Notes: generated by a model from the sequence alone, not told the origin. 8,207 nucleotides of DNA from Methylotenera sp. (GCA_005791685.1 SXVG01000107.1:1-8207), one strand, 5' to 3'; positions 1 through 7,771 are shown, counted from the stretch's first letter. Program-made: numbers and translations.

Positions 1-276
1 AGCGCCTACGCCTTGGAATTGACTGAATACCTCATGGCGACCTGGCACCCCGACAGCAGACCAAGCAGTCTCAATCTCAGCGAGGACCCAGCCATCAAAT
101 GGATAGGCCTGGCCATCAACCTAGCCAAGCAGGATGCCATCGACCATGCCACGGTGGAGTTTGTGGCGCGCTACAAACTAGCCGGCAAAGCCTACCGCTT
201 GCATGAACTCAGTGAATTCAAAAAATTAGACCAGCGCTGGTATTACCTATCCGGCAGCGAGCCAAACCAGCATTAG
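1..276 (+). CDS. ychJ: YchJ-family (UPF0225) protein, 5'-truncated by window edge
   Basis: This is the C-terminal part, 91 codons, of a YchJ-like protein. The reading frame is open to the first base and gives SAYALELTEYLMATWHP, which matches the family's conserved segment (typically RSRYSAY...YLLATWHPSTRP). The TTG at 13 is therefore an internal Leu codon, not a start. Further on come VEFVARYK, the LHELSEF segment and RWYYLSG, the usual end of the NTF2-like core of these proteins. Family members usually also carry a cysteine-rich SEC-C metal-binding motif at the N-terminus. That part would lie left of the window, and no C-terminal SEC-C is present here. The biochemical role of YchJ is not established. 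The TAG stop at 274-276 overlaps the stop of the convergent gene on the other strand. Family assignment is confident; the symbol follows the E. coli homologue. Confidence 0.86.
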   Translation, partial: SAYALELTEYLMATWHPDSRPSSLNLSEDPAIKWIGLAINLAKQDAIDHATVEFVARYKLAGKAYRLHELSEFKKLDQRWYYLSGSEPNQH

Positions 277-839
277 GCGTTATTAAACGCCTCACACAAC
301 TGGCTTAATAACTGGCCAAATAAAGGCGTGATTTCAGCCACGCTATGCGGGCTTTCGTCATCGGTACCGGCGATCACAAAGGCCACCGTCAGCTTATCTA
401 AATTCTCTCTAAATTCAGCCCAATGCGCTGCTTCGGCATCGCCTATCAATTGAAATTTATGGAAACCCGATTCGATAATTTCGATGAGTTCCGCATCCGG
501 CAAACCGGCGAACAAGGTTTTAGCAATGGTAATTTGCGCCACGGCTAAATTGGGCGCAATGTCTTCTTGCGCCAAAGGCGTGGTAAAAAACGCATAGGCC
601 AGCAAGGCGTAAGCCTGATAAACACTGAGCATGTCAAAATTTTCATTGCGTTCCGCCAATGGTGAACGCTCTGCGGCCTGTATCGCTTTAAAAGTCACGT
701 AGCAACTTAAATAATCAGCCGCAGCCAGGGCATCGTAGTCGTTTAAATCGCTATTGGGTTTAGCCTCGTCGTCACGTAAAGTTGCCGCCAAGCACAAGGC
801 ATGCATGAGTTTAATGCGTTTTGAATATTGAATTTCCAT
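273..839 (-). CDS. Hypothetical protein, 188 aa, probably soluble and all-helical
   Basis: I do not recognise this family. The protein starts MEIQYSKRIKLMHALCLAAT and is acidic. It has no signal peptide and no convincing membrane helix. It looks mostly alpha-helical, with candidate helices around residues 36-58 (DALAAADYLSCYVTFKAI), 68-86 (including SVYQAYALLAYAF), 94-112, 115-130, 136-157 and 165-185. Two Cys (16, 46) plus Cys182 are scattered and do not form a metal motif. The ATG at 839 is preferred because GAGGA lies 6 nt upstream; the in-frame ATG at codon 12 has no such support. The gene begins 57 nt after the yheS stop on the same strand with no evident terminator between, so it is probably co-transcribed with yheS. 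Its TAA (275-273) overlaps the convergent ychJ stop. The clean ribosome site and normal codon use argue for a real gene; function is unknown. Confidence 0.8.
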   Translation of the reverse strand: MEIQYSKRIKLMHALCLAATLRDDEAKPNSDLNDYDALAAADYLSCYVTFKAIQAAERSPLAERNENFDMLSVYQAYALLAYAFFTTPLAQEDIAPNLAVAQITIAKTLFAGLPDAELIEIIESGFHKFQLIGDAEAAHWAEFRENLDKLTVAFVIAGTDDESPHSVAEITPLFGQLLSQLCEAFNNA

Positions 840-845
840 AGTGTG

Positions 846-850
846 TCCTC
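846..850 (-). promoter_or_regulatory. Shine-Dalgarno site for the 188-aa gene
   Basis: On the minus strand the sequence reads GAGGA followed by a 6-nt spacer and the ATG at 839-837. It is the clearest Shine-Dalgarno match among the genes here, and it fixes the start of the hypothetical protein at the first ATG rather than at codon 12. Confidence 0.7.
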
Positions 851-896
851 GTATGTCTTAACAGATGTTTTTTAAATAATGCCTGATGCGGGCGGC

Positions 897-2801
897 TTAA
901 TCCAGTGCGGGCAAGTTTTCCAACCGTTCATGCAAATCCAGCCAAGCCTCTTCCGCCAGCTCTATTTGTTTAATCAGTTCGGCCTGCTTTTTCAATAGCG
1001 CCTGCAAGGCGGTTTTATCCGCTGCGCTGTACAAATCGTTGTCGTTTAAACGGGCATCGCACGCTTGCTTTTCATCCTGCCAAGCCGCAATGCGGCTATC
1101 CAATTCCGCCACTTCTTTTAACAAAGGTCTACGCTCGGCGATTCTGGCTTGCCGTTCGGCTTTATTAGCGGCCCGGTCTTGCTTAACCGGTTTAACTTCC
1201 AGCGCAGCTTGCACGCTTTGTTTTTCTTTTAGCCGCTGCTCATTTAGCCACAGACTGTAGCCCTCTAAATCGCCATCAAAAGGCTGAGCTTTGCCATCTG
1301 CCACCAAGATGAATTCATCGCAACTGGCGCGCAGCAGCGCCCTGTCATGCGAGACCAACACCACCCCACCTTGGTAATCCTGCAAAGCCATGGTCAAGGC
1401 ATGACGCATTTCCAAATCCAAATGGTTGGTGGGTTCGTCAAGCAGCAATAAATTCGGTCGCGTCCAAATGAGTAAAGCCAAGGCCAGACGTGACTTTTCA
1501 CCCCCGGAAAAATTAAGGCAAGGCGATCTCGCCATGTCGCCTTTAAAATCAAAGCCGCCCAAAAAATTCAAATGCTCTTGCTCACGGGTTAAGGGGTCTA
1601 GCTTCATCATGTGTTGCAAAGGCGATTCATCCAGCCGCAATTGCTCTAATTGGTGCTGGGCAAAATAACCTATGTTTAAATCCTTGCCTTCCACCCGCTT
1701 ACCGCTTAAAGCGGCCAATTCCTTAGCCAGCAATTTAATTAAAGTGGTTTTGCCAGCCCCATTACGGCCCAGCAAGCCTATGCGTTCGCCCGGCCGTATG
1801 GCTAACACGATATGCTTAATTAAGGCCACGCCCTGGTAACCCACCGCCATATCGTCCAACACCAACAGTGGATCGGGGGCGGCCAAAGGCGCTCTAAATT
1901 CAAAATTAAACTGGCTGTCCACGTGCGCCGCTGAAATCATTTCCATGCGTTCCAAGGCTTTAATGCGACTCTGCGCCTGGCGCGCTTTGGTGGCCTGCAC
2001 GCGAAAACGGTCTATATAACTTTGTAAATGGCTGACCTTGCGTTGCTGCTTTTCAAACAGCGCTTGTTGCAAGGCTAATTTTTCCGCCCGCTGCCGCTCA
2101 AAATCCGAGTAGCCGCCACGGTATAGGGTCAGTGTTTGTTGTTCTATGTGTGCGATGTGATTGACGATGGCGTCCAAAAAATCCCTGTCGTGCGAAATCA
2201 ATAACAAGGTACCGCGGTAGCTTTGCAACCAGCCTTCTAGCCAAATGACCGCATCCAAATCCAAATGGTTGGTCGGCTCATCGAGCAATAACAAATCGGA
2301 GCGGCACATCAAGGCGCGCGCCAAATTTAAGCGTACCCGCCAGCCACCAGAAAAAGTCGCCACCGCTTGCTGCAAATTGGCTTGGCTAAAACCCAGGCCC
2401 GTGAGCAATTCGGCGGCCCTGGCCTTAGCGCTGTAACCCTCGATATCCAGCAAGCGATGATGCAATTCCGCCATCACTTCGCCTTGATGGTTGGCTTCTG
2501 CCACAGCCAAGGCCGCTTCCACTTGGCGCAACTCCACATCGCCGTCCAAGACAAATTCAATGGCAGGCATGGCCAGCGCCGGCGTTTCTTGCGCCACGTG
2601 AGCAATCACCCAACTGGCCGGCATAGCTAAATCGCCAGATTCCAGTTGCATTTCACCGCGCAACAAGGCAAATAAAGAAGATTTTCCTGCACCATTGGCG
2701 CCGGTTAAGCCGACTTTATGGCCAGGGTGCAGTTGCAAGGAAGCCGCTTGAATGAGGGTTTTTAAACCACGGACTAAGGTAAGTTGTTTGAATTGAATCA
2801 A
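897..2801 (-). CDS. yheS: ABC-F family ATPase, YheS type
   Basis: This 634-residue tandem ATPase is close in length to E. coli YheS (637 aa). It starts MIQFKQLTLVRG and has the YheS-like QETPAL segment (71-76). First ATPase domain: Walker A GANGAGKS (34-41), signature FSGGWRVRL (150-158), Walker B LLLLDEPTNHLD (170-181), switch SHD (203-205). A charged linker at about 235-290, including RFRVQATKARQAQSR, corresponds to the P-site tRNA-interaction region of ABC-F proteins. Second domain: Walker A GRNGAGKT (345-352), signature FSGGEKSRL (431-439), Walker B ending LLDEPTNHLDL (453-463), SHD (484-486). A Lys/Arg/Glu-rich coiled coil fills about 540-632. There are no membrane segments, so it is a cytoplasmic translation factor acting at the ribosomal E site, not a transporter. 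All catalytic motifs are intact. The start is TTG (2801-2799), the only in-frame candidate that aligns with the E. coli start; the nearest upstream in-frame stop is at 2858-2856 with no ATG or GTG between. The Shine-Dalgarno match is weak. Confidence 0.95.
   Translation of the reverse strand: MIQFKQLTLVRGLKTLIQAASLQLHPGHKVGLTGANGAGKSSLFALLRGEMQLESGDLAMPASWVIAHVAQETPALAMPAIEFVLDGDVELRQVEAALAVAEANHQGEVMAELHHRLLDIEGYSAKARAAELLTGLGFSQANLQQAVATFSGGWRVRLNLARALMCRSDLLLLDEPTNHLDLDAVIWLEGWLQSYRGTLLLISHDRDFLDAIVNHIAHIEQQTLTLYRGGYSDFERQRAEKLALQQALFEKQQRKVSHLQSYIDRFRVQATKARQAQSRIKALERMEMISAAHVDSQFNFEFRAPLAAPDPLLVLDDMAVGYQGVALIKHIVLAIRPGERIGLLGRNGAGKTTLIKLLAKELAALSGKRVEGKDLNIGYFAQHQLEQLRLDESPLQHMMKLDPLTREQEHLNFLGGFDFKGDMARSPCLNFSGGEKSRLALALLIWTRPNLLLLDEPTNHLDLEMRHALTMALQDYQGGVVLVSHDRALLRASCDEFILVADGKAQPFDGDLEGYSLWLNEQRLKEKQSVQAALEVKPVKQDRAANKAERQARIAERRPLLKEVAELDSRIAAWQDEKQACDARLNDNDLYSAADKTALQALLKKQAELIKQIELAEEAWLDLHERLENLPALD
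1411..1430 (-). repeat. Copy 1 of a perfect 20-nt direct repeat inside yheS
   Basis: These 20 bases are identical to 2254-2273 in the same orientation. They encode part of the Walker B region of the second ATPase domain (PTNHLDL and flanks). The two copies sit at equivalent positions of the two homologous domains, so the repeat follows the internal duplication of ABC-F proteins. It is not a mobile element. Confidence 0.75.
2254..2273 (-). repeat. Copy 2 of a perfect 20-nt direct repeat inside yheS
   Basis: This is the partner of 1411-1430, encoding the matching Walker B stretch of the first ATPase domain. Similarity continues with a few mismatches on the side that encodes the leucines and DE of LLLLDEPTNH. 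Identical codon choice at both sites makes the match perfect at DNA level. Confidence 0.75.
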
Positions 2802-2873
2802 GTGATCAGCGCTTAAATTTAACTGGGCGTCAGGGTATCTGCGCCAGGCGACATTCTAAAGGACAAAGCCGCT

Positions 2874-2901
2874 ATTTTAAAATAATTTCGCGTGCCAGCA
2901 A
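2874..2901 (-). promoter_or_regulatory. Possible promoter for yheS
   Basis: Read on the minus strand, TTGCTG (2901-2896) is followed by a 16-nt spacer and TAAAAT (2879-2874). This is a passable sigma-70-like arrangement, with three of six bases matching at -35 and a better -10. It would give a 5' leader of roughly 65 nt before the TTG start. It lies in the divergent intergenic region where a promoter is expected, but it is called by eye only. Confidence 0.3.
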
Positions 2902-2929
2902 CCGCCCAGCAAACACCCAGCCATTTGTT

Positions 2930-2938
2930 TGTTATGAT
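2930..2938 (+). promoter_or_regulatory. Possible extended -10 promoter for yhdP
   Basis: The nine bases read TGTTATGAT, which is an extended -10 element: TG, one base, then TATGAT with five of six matches to TATAAT. The hexamer 17 nt upstream (2910-2915, CAAACA) matches the -35 consensus only at ACA, which extended -10 promoters can tolerate. Transcription would begin near 2945, about 54 nt before the yhdP ATG. A second weak -10 candidate, TAAAAT at 2950-2955, lies in the following AT-rich tract (2951-2984). Confidence 0.35.
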
Positions 2939-2998
2939 GACTATTAGGGTAAAATTCATATTAATTAATGTTATTAAATTAAAGTCCAAATCGCCTCT

Positions 2999-5900
2999 AT
3001 GGTCAAAAAATCTCTGCTTTTGATTTACCGCATCGCGTTATGGCTTATAGGCATTATCACCGTTGTTTTTATTGGCGCAGCCTTAGGCATACAGTTTTGG
3101 CTATTCCCCAACATCGATTTATACAAAAATGACATTGCCCAGTATGCCAGCCGTGCCACTGGGCAAAAAATAGCCATAGGCCAAATCCAAGTCGGCTGGC
3201 AAGGCCTCAATCCTCACTTTGTGGTGTCCGACATCGCCTTATACGACGCGGAAAATCGCCCGGCCCTGCAGCTCAAAAACACCGACTTAAGCTTATCTTG
3301 GCTAAGCTTAGCCTTGCTCGAGCCACGCCTGGCCAACCTCACCGTGCGCTCGCCAGAATTGACGATTAGACGCAATGCCCAAGGGGATATTTTTGTAGCC
3401 GGCATCAGCCTGCAAGGCCAGACCAAGCCAGACTTGGCTAATTGGCTGTTACGCCAAACCGCCTTTAGCGTGATTCAGGCCAAGGTCGTCTGGCTAGACG
3501 AGATGCGCCTCGCCCCTGCGTTAAGCTTGGACAATCTGAACCTGCAAGTCATTAGCCCACCTTGGAAACGCCTGCTTAAAAGCCACCAAATATTGCTCAG
3601 CGCCATGCCGTCAACCGGCAGTAACGCGCCCATCCACCTCAACGCCCAGCTCTATGGCAACGACCTTAGTCGGCTTAAAGAATGGCACGGCAATGCGGAA
3701 CTGTCCATCAAAAACCTAGACTTGCTGGCCTATAAACCGTGGTTGGATTATTCCCTACTGAGCCCCGCCGTCGATCTACAAAATGGCAGGGGTGACGTCA
3801 AGATAGGCCTAGCGTTTAAAAATAATCAGCTGCAAGGCCTGAACAGCACCTTGGCTTTGACTGACTTGCAAATGACGCTGCCCCAACAAAGCGCGCCCTT
3901 GCTTTTTCGTAAATTGAGTGGCGAACTGGCTTGGACGAAATCCAAGGCCGACCAGACCTTTAGCGCCAAACACTTGCACATTGAAACCAATAATAATCTA
4001 AATTTGCAAGACGCTACCGCCAGCTACCTTAAAACCGACCTAGGCAACGACACCCTTAAGGTCCAATTAGCGCAGTTGGACATAGCTGTATTGCAGCCTT
4101 ATTTAAAGCAACTGCCGGTCAGCGCGGAGCTGACGCAAAAAATAAGCCTGCTCGCCCCCAGCGGTCAGTTGACCGACGTCAATTTGCATTGGCAAGCTAA
4201 CGCAGCGAAAACCAGCGCCTACCAAGTTCAGGCCAAGTTTAATAACATCGGTCTCAACGCCCATGACAAAATGCCCGGCTTTAGCAATTTAAGCGGCGAC
4301 ATCAGCGCCAATCAACATGCCGGCAAACTGAATCTGCGTAGCGCAAACGCTAAGCTGGACCTTAAATCCATCTTGCGCTGGGCCACCCCAGTGGACACCT
4401 TAAGCGGCGCCATCAGTTGGAGTAGCCAAGACCAAGCCACCAAAATACGCGTTGATCAACTGAGTTTTAGCAATCCACACCTATCGGCCACGGTCGATGC
4501 GGACTATTTAATCGACAGCGTTAAGGGCGATTACTTAGACTTAAAAGTCCACCTACCCCAAGCCGACGCCAAGTACGCCTTGTATTACTACCCCATGGCA
4601 CTGGGCGAAACCACCTTGCATTGGCTGGACACCTCCATCCTTAGCGGTCAACTGGAGGATGTGAACGTCGTCATTAAAGGCCGCTTAGCCGATTTCCCCT
4701 TTGTCGACAGCCAAAACAGGCCACAAGCGCAATTGGGTCAATTCCGCGCAAGCGCCAAGCTTAGCCACGCACTCATAGAATACGGCACCGGCTGGCCGGT
4801 GATAGAAGACTTGGGGATAAACATGCTGTTTGAAGGCAAACGCATGGAGTTAAACGCCTTCGCTGGCCATCTTTTTGGCAATCAAATTGTCAAGAGTAAA
4901 ATCACCATTCCGCAACTCGATGCCGCCGCCCCCATGCTGCACATCGTCAGCGAATACAAAGGCCCGGTGGCCGATGGCGTGAAGTTTGTGAATAAAAGTC
5001 CAGTGCTAGAAGTCACCCAAGGCTTTACCGAAGACCTCATCACCAGTGGCCAAGCTAAATTAAGTTTAAACTTAAGCATCCCCATGCTGGACCTAGAAGC
5101 GGCCAAATACCAAGGCAGCTACCAAATTAGCAATGGCAGCATGGATGAAGTGAGCATCCCTAAACTCAGCGCCATCAATGGCACACTCAACTTCACCGAA
5201 AGCAGCTTGAACGCGAAAAACATCAGCGCCAGCGCCTTTGGTTCACCCTTAAGCTTCAACCTAAGCTCGGGTAAGGACAAAATCATACGCATCAACGCTA
5301 AAGGTAAAATGAACGACGCGGCCATACGCCAAGTGCTAATCAATCAAAACCCCAAAGGTAATTTAGCCAAGGTCGCCGGCTATTTTACTGGTAGCGCCAA
5401 TTGGCAGAGCGACATCACCGTGCAAAAACCGCAAGTCAACATCGCCATACGCAGTGACTTAGTTGGCTTGGGCTCCAGCCTACCCGCCCCCTTTAATAAA
5501 GCCAGCCATGAGCGATTGATGCTACGCGTGGATAAAAATCAAACGCCAAGCAACGATGCCCTCAGCATCGCTTTGGGTCGAAAATTATTTGCCCAAGTGG
5601 TGCGCAGCCAAGAAAACGGCACACTTAAATTCGAGCGCGCCAACGTGCGCTTTAATCAAGGCGCGACCGGCGCTGAAGAATTAAACCCCAAGTACGACTT
5701 AATCAAAGTCAAAGGGCTGCAGCTAAGCGGCAGCCTAGACTACTTGGATGCCGATGCCTGGCGTCAGGTCATGCATGACTTTGCTGGCGATCTGCCGCAA
5801 GACGGCACGCCACCCATACAAAAGCTGGCACTAAAAATCAACACCTTGGACCTGTTTGAGCGACGCATACATCAATTGAAAGTCATCAATAATGCCGACA

Positions 5901-6874
5901 AAGCGGATTTAAACCTAACCATACAAAGCCGTGAATTCAGTGGTGACGTACGCTATGCCAACGACAACAAACTGACCGCGCGCTTAAGTCATTTGTCCAT
6001 ACCCGAGAGCAGCCCGAACAAGGGCAAAGCGGGCAAGCTAGAAACCAGCGCTACCACTTATCCGGCGCTGGACATTGCCGCGGATGATTTTGAATGGGAT
6101 AACAAAAAATTAGGCGCGCTGGAGTTGATTGCCTACCCACAAAACAATAACTGGGCCATCCAAAAACTGAAATTAAGCAACCCTGATAACACCATCAGCG
6201 CAGAAGGGCAATGGAATAACTGGCTAAAAAACCCCAGCACCTACCTCAACGTCACTTGGGATATTCAAAACCTAGGTGAAACACTGAAAAACATAGGCCA
6301 TCCCAACACCGTTAAACGAGGCGAAGGCAGCTTAACTGGCCAATTGCAATGGGCCGGCAGCCCACACGATTTCAAGCCCACCGAGCTAAACGGTAGCTTG
6401 CAACTGGAAATGAGAAAAGGCCAAATACTGAAAGTGCAACCTGGCGTGGGCCGATTATTAGGCTTACTTAGCTTGCAAAGCCTACCGCGCAGATTGTCTT
6501 TAGACTTTAGGGACCTATTTAGTAATGGTTTTGCCTTTGATAAAATCAAGGCCAGCGCAAAAATTAATGCCGGGGTCCTTTACAGCGACGACTTCGTCAT
6601 GTCTGGCCCAGCGGCCGACGTCTCGATTAAAGGCGAAACCAATTTACAAAAAGAAACACAGCACCTATACGTTAAAGTAATGCCGCACATCAGCGACAGC
6701 CTATCGCTCGCGGCCCTAGCCGGTGGCCCATTGGCTGGCGCGGTGGCTTTCTTGGCACAAAAAATACTGAAAGACCCGTTAAATAAAATTTCATCCAGCG
6801 AGTACGAAATCATTGGGACTTGGGACAACCCACAAGAAGTCAAAAACAGTAACAGTGAAGCACCTGTGAATTAA
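2999..6874 (+). CDS. yhdP: YhdP-family AsmA-like envelope phospholipid transport protein
   Basis: This 1291-residue protein is close in length to E. coli YhdP (about 1270). After a short Lys-containing N-terminus there is one membrane helix at about 6-36 (LLLIYRIALWLIGIITVVFI...), which anchors it in the inner membrane. The rest should be periplasmic. An AsmA-like opening follows (ATGQKIAIGQIQVGWQGLNP, about 53-72), then a very long stretch of alternating-hydrophobicity beta repeats typical of this family (DUF3971/AsmA-like). The C-terminal hallmark GRLLGLLSLQSLPRR starts at residue 1151 and leads into LDFRDLF. A hydrophobic segment at 1236-1254 (SLAALAGGPLAGAVAFLAQ) and GTWDNP at 1273-1278 follow. 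In E. coli, YhdP works with TamB and YdbH as bridge-like proteins moving phospholipid from the inner to the outer membrane; that role is inferred here. The ATG is the only plausible start, with an in-frame stop at 2975-2977 and no good Shine-Dalgarno site. The gene ends with tandem in-frame stops, TAATAA. Confidence 0.94.
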   Translation: MVKKSLLLIYRIALWLIGIITVVFIGAALGIQFWLFPNIDLYKNDIAQYASRATGQKIAIGQIQVGWQGLNPHFVVSDIALYDAENRPALQLKNTDLSLSWLSLALLEPRLANLTVRSPELTIRRNAQGDIFVAGISLQGQTKPDLANWLLRQTAFSVIQAKVVWLDEMRLAPALSLDNLNLQVISPPWKRLLKSHQILLSAMPSTGSNAPIHLNAQLYGNDLSRLKEWHGNAELSIKNLDLLAYKPWLDYSLLSPAVDLQNGRGDVKIGLAFKNNQLQGLNSTLALTDLQMTLPQQSAPLLFRKLSGELAWTKSKADQTFSAKHLHIETNNNLNLQDATASYLKTDLGNDTLKVQLAQLDIAVLQPYLKQLPVSAELTQKISLLAPSGQLTDVNLHWQANAAKTSAYQVQAKFNNIGLNAHDKMPGFSNLSGDISANQHAGKLNLRSANAKLDLKSILRWATPVDTLSGAISWSSQDQATKIRVDQLSFSNPHLSATVDADYLIDSVKGDYLDLKVHLPQADAKYALYYYPMALGETTLHWLDTSILSGQLEDVNVVIKGRLADFPFVDSQNRPQAQLGQFRASAKLSHALIEYGTGWPVIEDLGINMLFEGKRMELNAFAGHLFGNQIVKSKITIPQLDAAAPMLHIVSEYKGPVADGVKFVNKSPVLEVTQGFTEDLITSGQAKLSLNLSIPMLDLEAAKYQGSYQISNGSMDEVSIPKLSAINGTLNFTESSLNAKNISASAFGSPLSFNLSSGKDKIIRINAKGKMNDAAIRQVLINQNPKGNLAKVAGYFTGSANWQSDITVQKPQVNIAIRSDLVGLGSSLPAPFNKASHERLMLRVDKNQTPSNDALSIALGRKLFAQVVRSQENGTLKFERANVRFNQGATGAEELNPKYDLIKVKGLQLSGSLDYLDADAWRQVMHDFAGDLPQDGTPPIQKLALKINTLDLFERRIHQLKVINNADKADLNLTIQSREFSGDVRYANDNKLTARLSHLSIPESSPNKGKAGKLETSATTYPALDIAADDFEWDNKKLGALELIAYPQNNNWAIQKLKLSNPDNTISAEGQWNNWLKNPSTYLNVTWDIQNLGETLKNIGHPNTVKRGEGSLTGQLQWAGSPHDFKPTELNGSLQLEMRKGQILKVQPGVGRLLGLLSLQSLPRRLSLDFRDLFSNGFAFDKIKASAKINAGVLYSDDFVMSGPAADVSIKGETNLQKETQHLYVKVMPHISDSLSLAALAGGPLAGAVAFLAQKILKDPLNKISSSEYEIIGTWDNPQEVKNSNSEAPVN

Positions 6875-6892
6875 TAAACCCTATCTTTATTT

Positions 6893-6895
6893 GGA
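6893..6895 (+). promoter_or_regulatory. Weak Shine-Dalgarno core before the amidase gene
   Basis: GGA lies 6 nt before the ATG at 6902. It is a minimal match, but it is better than anything before the alternative ATG at 6974. It therefore slightly favours the longer form of the amidase. Confidence 0.3.
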
Positions 6896-6901
6896 TTTAA
6901 C

Positions 6902-7771
6902 ATGGCCATCACCTCACGCTTAAAAACCACCAAAGCCACCCTCAGCTCAAAAAATACCGCCGACATCATTAAAATGGCCGCCATACAAATGGCGTCTGGC
7001 CCTTATGTGGCCGCCAATTTAAGTGAGGCCGAACGGCTAATCGAAATTGCCGTTAATCAAGGGGCGAAATTAGTGGTCTTGCCTGAGTACTTCGCCATCA
7101 TGGGGTTTAAAGAAACCGACAAAGTGGCCGTGCGTGAAGAAGAAGGCCACGGGCCGATACAAGACTTCTTAAAAAGCATGGCGAAAAAACATAGCATCTG
7201 GCTGATAGGCGGCTCGGTGCCCTTGGTCAGCAACTTTCCCAACAAAGTCCGCAACAGTTGCTTGGTGTATGATGACCTAGGTGAGCAAGTAGCACGCTAC
7301 GATAAAATTCATCTGTTTGGCCTAGACTTAGGCAACGAACACTACCACGAAGAAAAAACCATAGAATCCGGCGACGCCATCAAAGTGGTTGACACGCCGT
7401 TTGGTAAAATAGGCTTGTCGGTATGCTACGACTTACGCTTCCCAGAACTCTACCGCGCCATGCAAGACGTCAACATCATCGTCGTGCCAGCGGCCTTCAC
7501 TGACACCACCGGTAAAGCCCACTGGGAAACCTTAATTCGCGCTCGCGCCATAGAAAATTTAAGCTACGTCATAGCGCCCGCACAAGGCGGCTACCACTTA
7601 TCCGGTCGCGAAACGCATGGCAACAGCATGATAGTCGACCCTTGGGGCGTTATCCTAGACAGATTGCCACGCGGCTCAGGCGTAGTGATTGCCACCATGA
7701 ATCCAAAATACCAAGCCAGCCTGAGAGCCAGCTTACCTGCCCTTAAACACCGCACCATTACTGAAATTTAA
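6902..7771 (+). CDS. Carbon-nitrogen hydrolase (Nit/nitrilase superfamily amidase)
   Basis: This is a 289-residue cytoplasmic enzyme of the nitrilase superfamily, Nit1/YbeM-like branch. The catalytic set is visible: Glu62 in LPEYFA, Lys135 in YDKIHLF, Cys175 in GLSVCYDLRFPELYR, and a second Glu, probably Glu150 in the YHEEKTIESGD segment. Other family marks are AAIQMASG (26-33), WETLIRARAIEN (208-219) and HGNSMIVDPWG (239-249). Known relatives hydrolyse C-N bonds, and the closest characterised activity is deaminated-glutathione amidase in metabolite repair. The substrate here is an inference. The first 24 residues (Ser/Thr/Lys-rich, no signal peptide) precede the usual start of the fold at Met25 (ATG at 6974), so the true start may be later. 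The gene follows yhdP by 27 nt and overlaps tldD by 1 nt, an order widespread in beta- and gammaproteobacteria. Confidence 0.93.
   Translation: MAITSRLKTTKATLSSKNTADIIKMAAIQMASGPYVAANLSEAERLIEIAVNQGAKLVVLPEYFAIMGFKETDKVAVREEEGHGPIQDFLKSMAKKHSIWLIGGSVPLVSNFPNKVRNSCLVYDDLGEQVARYDKIHLFGLDLGNEHYHEEKTIESGDAIKVVDTPFGKIGLSVCYDLRFPELYRAMQDVNIIVVPAAFTDTTGKAHWETLIRARAIENLSYVIAPAQGGYHLSGRETHGNSMIVDPWGVILDRLPRGSGVVIATMNPKYQASLRASLPALKHRTITEI

Noticed and set aside
13..15. TTG at 13 as the start of an 87-residue gene
   Set aside because: The four codons before it continue the conserved YchJ sequence (SAYA then L), so the gene is truncated by the window edge and does not start here.
840..896. Possible terminator between yheS and the 188-aa gene (GCC...GGC followed by an A/T run on the minus strand)
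   Set aside because: The stem is only about 3 bp and the following tract is A-rich with few U, so it does not resemble an intrinsic terminator.
1039..2630. Several plus-strand open frames of 63-87 codons opposite yheS
   Set aside because: They lie wholly inside yheS on the other strand, have low-complexity Ser/Arg/Cys-rich translations and lack ribosome sites. They are shadows of the real frame.
3285..3312. Cluster of TTAAGC/GCTTAA words and the 12-bp palindrome GCTAAGCTTAGC (3301-3312) in yhdP
   Set aside because: The words encode repeated Leu-Ser pairs using the favoured codons tta and agc. The same pair recurs throughout this beta-repeat protein, so codon use explains it.
6875..6901. Possible terminator or promoter between yhdP and the amidase gene
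   Set aside because: The gap is only 27 nt and shows no inverted repeat and no -35/-10 pair.
3025..7254. Minus-strand open frames of 61-94 codons opposite yhdP and the amidase gene
   Set aside because: They are antisense shadows within well-supported genes, with no start signals or recognisable protein features.
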